Source: Clostridia bacterium
GTDB taxonomy: Bacteria; Bacillota; Clostridia; Oscillospirales; Butyricicoccaceae
DNA length: 7,781 nucleotides
Assembly: GCA_017552495.1 (NCBI GenBank)
Contig: JAFZPW010000104.1
Span: 1-7,781, forward strand
Reading direction: 5' to 3'
Shown one piece after another: positions 5,577 through 7,781 of this stretch; the first letter of the stretch is position 1; each line of letters starts with the position of its first letter. The notes under the pieces were generated by a model. That model saw only the letters and a list, made by a program, of their open reading frames with translations, had not been told where the DNA came from and made no database searches. Both the position numbers and the translations under genes were made by a program.

Positions 5577-5605
5577 AGTATAGCATAAAAACCGGAAAAA
5601 GAAAA
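5577..5605 (-). promoter_or_regulatory. Candidate promoter of the yihY-dehydrogenase unit
   Basis: On the minus strand TATACT (5577-5582) is preceded by TGC, an extended -10. The -35 position 17 bp further up is only a T-rich TTTTCT-like hexamer. The predicted start is near 5570, leaving a very short leader with the Shine-Dalgarno at 5559-5564. Confidence 0.55.
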
Positions 5606-5686
5606 GAGAATCTTGCGGAAATGCGATCCAGACCGTTTATCCCACCTGCGCGACAGAAAGTAAAAATAACCAAATACGAATCGTGA

Positions 5687-5723
5687 AAATTGTGACAATT
5701 TAATGTGATAAATAATTGACAAT
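5687..5723. promoter_or_regulatory. Candidate operator dyads upstream of the RHS gene
   Basis: AAATTGT-G-ACAATTT (5687-5701) is a 15-bp perfect dyad around one central base. ATTG-A-CAAT (5715-5723) is a smaller version overlapping the -35 element. The half-site AATTGTG recurs at 5747-5753. In addition, TTTAATGTG occurs twice 30 bp apart (5699-5707 and 5729-5737), about three helical turns. This suggests binding of a dimeric regulator, but the region is A/T rich and no binding protein is known. Confidence 0.4.
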
Positions 5724-5746
5724 CGTTTTTTAATGTGTTGTATGTT
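5716..5746 (+). promoter_or_regulatory. Candidate promoter of the RHS gene
   Basis: A perfect TTGACA (5716-5721) is followed after 19 bp by TATGTT (5741-5746). The -10 is imperfect and the spacing longer than the usual 17, so activity may need help from a regulator. The transcript would begin near 5753, giving a leader of about 90 nt. Confidence 0.42.
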
Positions 5747-5758
5747 AATTGTGTTTTG

Positions 5759-5814
5759 AAAATGCAGCGTCCGGAGCGCCCATACGCGCTCTGGCAACGG
5801 AACACGCATTTTTT
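5759..5814 (+). terminator. Leader hairpin with U-tract before the RHS gene (possible attenuator)
   Basis: Inner arms GAGCGC (5774-5779) and GCGCTC (5786-5791), extended by CC/GG (5771-5772, 5793-5794) across one mismatch, form a GC-rich hairpin. An outer AAAATGC (5759-5765) pairs with GCATTTT (5806-5812) and ends in T6 (5809-5814). It lies entirely between the predicted promoter and the ribosome site of the RHS gene, so it either attenuates transcription or caps and stabilises the mRNA 5' end. The inner hairpin alone is 15 nt from the T-run, so termination needs the outer stem. Confidence 0.45.
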
Positions 5815-5841
5815 ATCCACAAAAATAGGGGGGAGATTGCT

Positions 5842-7446
5842 ATGAATCTGAAGAAAATGAAACTGCGCCTGGCCAGTGCGGCGCTGGCCGCCGTCATGCT
5901 GACGCAGTGCGTGCCGATGAACGCTTTTGCGAAAAACGGTAAGGAACTGGAAAAGCCGGAGCTTGAACCGATAGAAGGATATGCGGTTCAGGCACCGCGG
6001 GAAGGGAATAACACGGCAGAAGTGGAGATTCCGCCGACGTTCGTAGAGAAATTACAAGAAATTTCAGCAGGCGACAGAGCGGAAAAGATCGATTCGATTG
6101 AAGCGCTTTCCATGCCGGAACGGACAGTAGAAAACGATCGTTTTCTGGCACGAATGCTCCATGTGTCCAGTTATGTAGACCTGACTTCGGAGGATGCGAG
6201 TTTTCTCTGTGATTTTTTAGATGCGGAAGAAGACTCGTTCTTGCTTGGCGCGTCTTATGGGTTTTCCCTGGCAGAATCCATCAATTATCTTGAACTCGCG
6301 AAACGCATCTCCTGCGATCCGGAAACGATCTTCATAATGGCACCGGACGAGGAGCGGTGTGCCATGCTTCGTCGGCAGATTTGCCTTTATGAGGCAATTC
6401 TCAATCCAGAGTTAACGGGGTCTGCTTTGGACACACAGTTACGGGCCCAGATTCTCTCTGGGCATGAAGCGATGGAAGTGATCTATGCCTATGGTGTTAG
6501 TCAAGCACTCAATCAAGAGATCGGTTATGTATTAGATCATGACAGTGATATGGTGTCTCTTATGGTTTCGGGGGAGGGAATTGCGACGGACAGCCTTTCA
6601 CAAGAGGATCTTCCTGTGAGAAGTTATCTTCAAAATAAGGCAGAAAAAACGGTCGATGTGGATTTAACAGGTTCTGACGATTTTGTATCGTCGGTATTGA
6701 CCTCCGTGAGAGAAATATTAAGCGTTTCTGCGCAATATACCAATCCTGGCGAAGCCGCTTCTGGCAGCACCAGGACGTTTATAAACGCGCCATACCTGTA
6801 TCAGCACAATCAAACGGAAAAAGTATCCCTTAATTCTGGCGCCCTGGTTTATGAAAGCACAGACGATGTCCTGCCCGGCGTTAATGGCCTGGATCTGGTG
6901 CTTTCTCGCCGATACAATTCACAGGAGGCAAATGTGTATTATGAGTCTGCAGAAGAAGCGTATGCGTTCTATGTTTTATACGGATGGAAAGCATCATACA
7001 GTGTTCCTGGAATCGGAACGGGACCGTGGTCATATTACGACCAGGACTTTGTTGAAAGACCGTTTTGGACACGCCATGAGGCTGATGTGTTTGTTTCACA
7101 TTTGCCTTCTGGACGAGAGGGAATTCCGGATTTTAGCGATGGCGCAGATTTGGTTTTGAACTATTATGCGACCATTAAACGGGTTGTAGACGGATATAGC
7201 TCATCCTGCAAGCCCAACCATTATTTCAATGACCTGTATGGATTAGGGCATGGATGGAGTTTGCAGTTTTCCTCTATTGAAAATATTGATGGTAAAAAGT
7301 ATCTGCATTTGTCAAACGGCAACACATATGCCATTGATTTTTCTTCCGGTCGATCTCATTTGAAGGATTATACGCTTAACGATATGGTTATGACCGATCA
7401 CTGCTCTGCGTTTCGCGTTGGTCCAACGATAAAAATGGAAATGTGA
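5842..7446 (+). CDS. Secreted RHS/YD-repeat family protein, N-terminal part (frame interrupted at its 3' end)
   Basis: A 534-residue open frame. Residues 1-30 are a signal peptide: a basic start (MNLKKMKLR), a hydrophobic core (LASAALAAVML) and an AFA cleavage site before Lys31. Residues about 35-325 are acidic, mainly helical and match no family I know. Residues about 328-500 are RHS-like: the LNSGALVYESTDDVLPGVNGLDLVLSRRYNSQ block (330-362), then GLGHGWSLQF and YLHLSNGNTYAIDF, the region before the YD repeats of large surface RHS proteins. The start at 5842 has a G-rich ribosome site (5828-5835) 6 nt upstream; the longer frame from 5749 begins in the leader hairpin without one. After HCSAFRVG the frame ends within ten codons, while RHS sequence continues in the -1 frame. 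In the intact family such proteins are very long and end in a variable C-terminal domain, here outside the window. Confidence 0.82.
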   Translation: MNLKKMKLRLASAALAAVMLTQCVPMNAFAKNGKELEKPELEPIEGYAVQAPREGNNTAEVEIPPTFVEKLQEISAGDRAEKIDSIEALSMPERTVENDRFLARMLHVSSYVDLTSEDASFLCDFLDAEEDSFLLGASYGFSLAESINYLELAKRISCDPETIFIMAPDEERCAMLRRQICLYEAILNPELTGSALDTQLRAQILSGHEAMEVIYAYGVSQALNQEIGYVLDHDSDMVSLMVSGEGIATDSLSQEDLPVRSYLQNKAEKTVDVDLTGSDDFVSSVLTSVREILSVSAQYTNPGEAASGSTRTFINAPYLYQHNQTEKVSLNSGALVYESTDDVLPGVNGLDLVLSRRYNSQEANVYYESAEEAYAFYVLYGWKASYSVPGIGTGPWSYYDQDFVERPFWTRHEADVFVSHLPSGREGIPDFSDGADLVLNYYATIKRVVDGYSSSCKPNHYFNDLYGLGHGWSLQFSSIENIDGKKYLHLSNGNTYAIDFSSGRSHLKDYTLNDMVMTDHCSAFRVGPTIKMEM

Positions 7447-7781
7447 TCGCAGAGTGGTCCCCTCTTGCGGAAGGTAACAAAAATGACATGTTGCACGAAA
7501 CAAGTTGTGCTTATGACATGTCCTTTAACCTTTTGACTTCGCAGATTTATTACCCTGACGAAAACACCGCGGTCAGGATCCAACGGGATCTTACCGCCGA
7601 TCACAGAAATGTAGCGGAAGAAAAGATTTATGTAAACGACATCCTCAAGCGTCGGACAACCTATACCTACGACGCTTACGGCAACGTGCTCACTTCCCGA
7701 CAATACAATTCCGGCGGCGAGGATGTGCTGACCCAGTATACCTATCAGGATAACGCTTATCTGGCCTCGCGCTCTGTGTCC
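7443..7781 (+). CDS. RHS/YD-repeat continuation in the -1 frame (partial, runs off the window)
   Basis: From about 7434 onward, codons one base earlier than the preceding RHS frame are open to the right edge (113 codons from 7443). They encode typical YD-repeat sequence: NGNVIAEWSP, ADHRNVAEEKIYVND, RTTYTYDAYGNVLTSRQYNS and LTQYTYQDNAY. The repeated Y-T-Y-D-x-x-G-N core is the hallmark of RHS repeats, which fold into a beta-strand shell. There is no convincing start: GTG at 7443 and ATG at 7488 lack good ribosome sites. The segment is therefore the rest of the 5842 gene, displaced by a frameshift or an internal deletion, not an independent gene. Codon use (TAC, GGC, GAC, CTG) appears richer in G/C than in the preceding 500 bases. 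The coordinates give the open frame, not a proven start. Confidence 0.72.
   Translation, partial: MIAEWSPLAEGNKNDMLHETSCAYDMSFNLLTSQIYYPDENTAVRIQRDLTADHRNVAEEKIYVNDILKRRTTYTYDAYGNVLTSRQYNSGGEDVLTQYTYQDNAYLASRSVS

Noticed and set aside
5749..5841. Upstream extension of the RHS protein from a TTG at 5749
   Set aside because: It has no ribosome site, would be encoded by the leader hairpin, and would bury the signal peptide 31 residues inside the protein. The ATG at 5842 has a good ribosome site and a normal signal peptide.
5899..5911. Lipoprotein signal (lipobox) at MLTQC in the RHS signal peptide
   Set aside because: The residue before Cys23 is Gln, which does not fit the lipobox. A normal AxA-type signal peptidase I site follows at residues 28-30.
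7443..7781. Independent gene starting at GTG 7443 or ATG 7488
   Set aside because: No ribosome site or promoter is seen, and the sequence is the middle of an RHS repeat region, so it is the displaced continuation of the upstream gene.
1..7781. CRISPR array, tRNA/rRNA genes or insertion sequence
   Set aside because: No regularly spaced repeats, cloverleaf, rRNA-like segment, transposase motif or terminal inverted repeats with target duplications were seen on reading both strands.

Overview
The window looks like chromosomal DNA of a Gram-positive anaerobe of the class Clostridia, most likely the Oscillospiraceae/Ruminococcaceae neighbourhood. This is inferred from strong purine-rich Shine-Dalgarno sites (AGGAGG, GGGAGG, AAGGAG), sigma-A type promoters, the tail of an S-layer-homology (SLH) protein, an ABC-F ribosome-protection type ATPase, and a secreted RHS/YD-repeat protein with a Gram-positive type signal peptide. 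No rRNA, tRNA, CRISPR array, transposase or integrase was seen.

Layout from left to right. (1) 1-204: the 3' end of a plus-strand SLH-domain gene, closed by a strong hairpin terminator that it shares with the convergent lysR gene. (2) 296-1599: a minus-strand LysR-type regulator and a divergent plus-strand gene for an 81-residue zinc-ribbon protein. The 161-bp gap between them holds two well-formed promoters and a cluster of small palindromes, including a T-N11-A LysR box centred about 65 bp before the predicted start of the zinc-ribbon transcript. (3) 1600-1852: hairpins and a bidirectional terminator between convergent genes. (4) 1853-3658: a minus-strand ABC-F gene preceded by a leader of about 260 nt with a near-consensus promoter, a candidate 4-codon leader peptide (MTIK) and two successive intrinsic-terminator structures, the second ending just before the ABC-F Shine-Dalgarno. 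This is the architecture of antibiotic-responsive transcription attenuation. (5) 3670-5551: a minus-strand two-gene unit, a YihY/BrkB-family membrane protein followed with a 4-bp ATGA overlap by a D-2-hydroxyacid dehydrogenase, closed by its own terminator. (6) 5552-5841: a divergent control region with AATTGT-type dyads, a promoter and a leader hairpin with a U-tract. (7) 5842-7781: a secreted RHS/YD-repeat protein whose reading frame breaks at about 7430-7446. Clear RHS sequence continues in the -1 frame to the window edge.

No wholly new system could be demonstrated. The observations most worth following up are the two-terminator leader of the ABC-F gene, the interrupted RHS gene (frameshift, deletion or sequencing error), the operator-like cluster between lysR and the zinc-ribbon gene, and the structured leader of the RHS gene. 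All family assignments come from reading motifs in the translated sequence; no database search was run.
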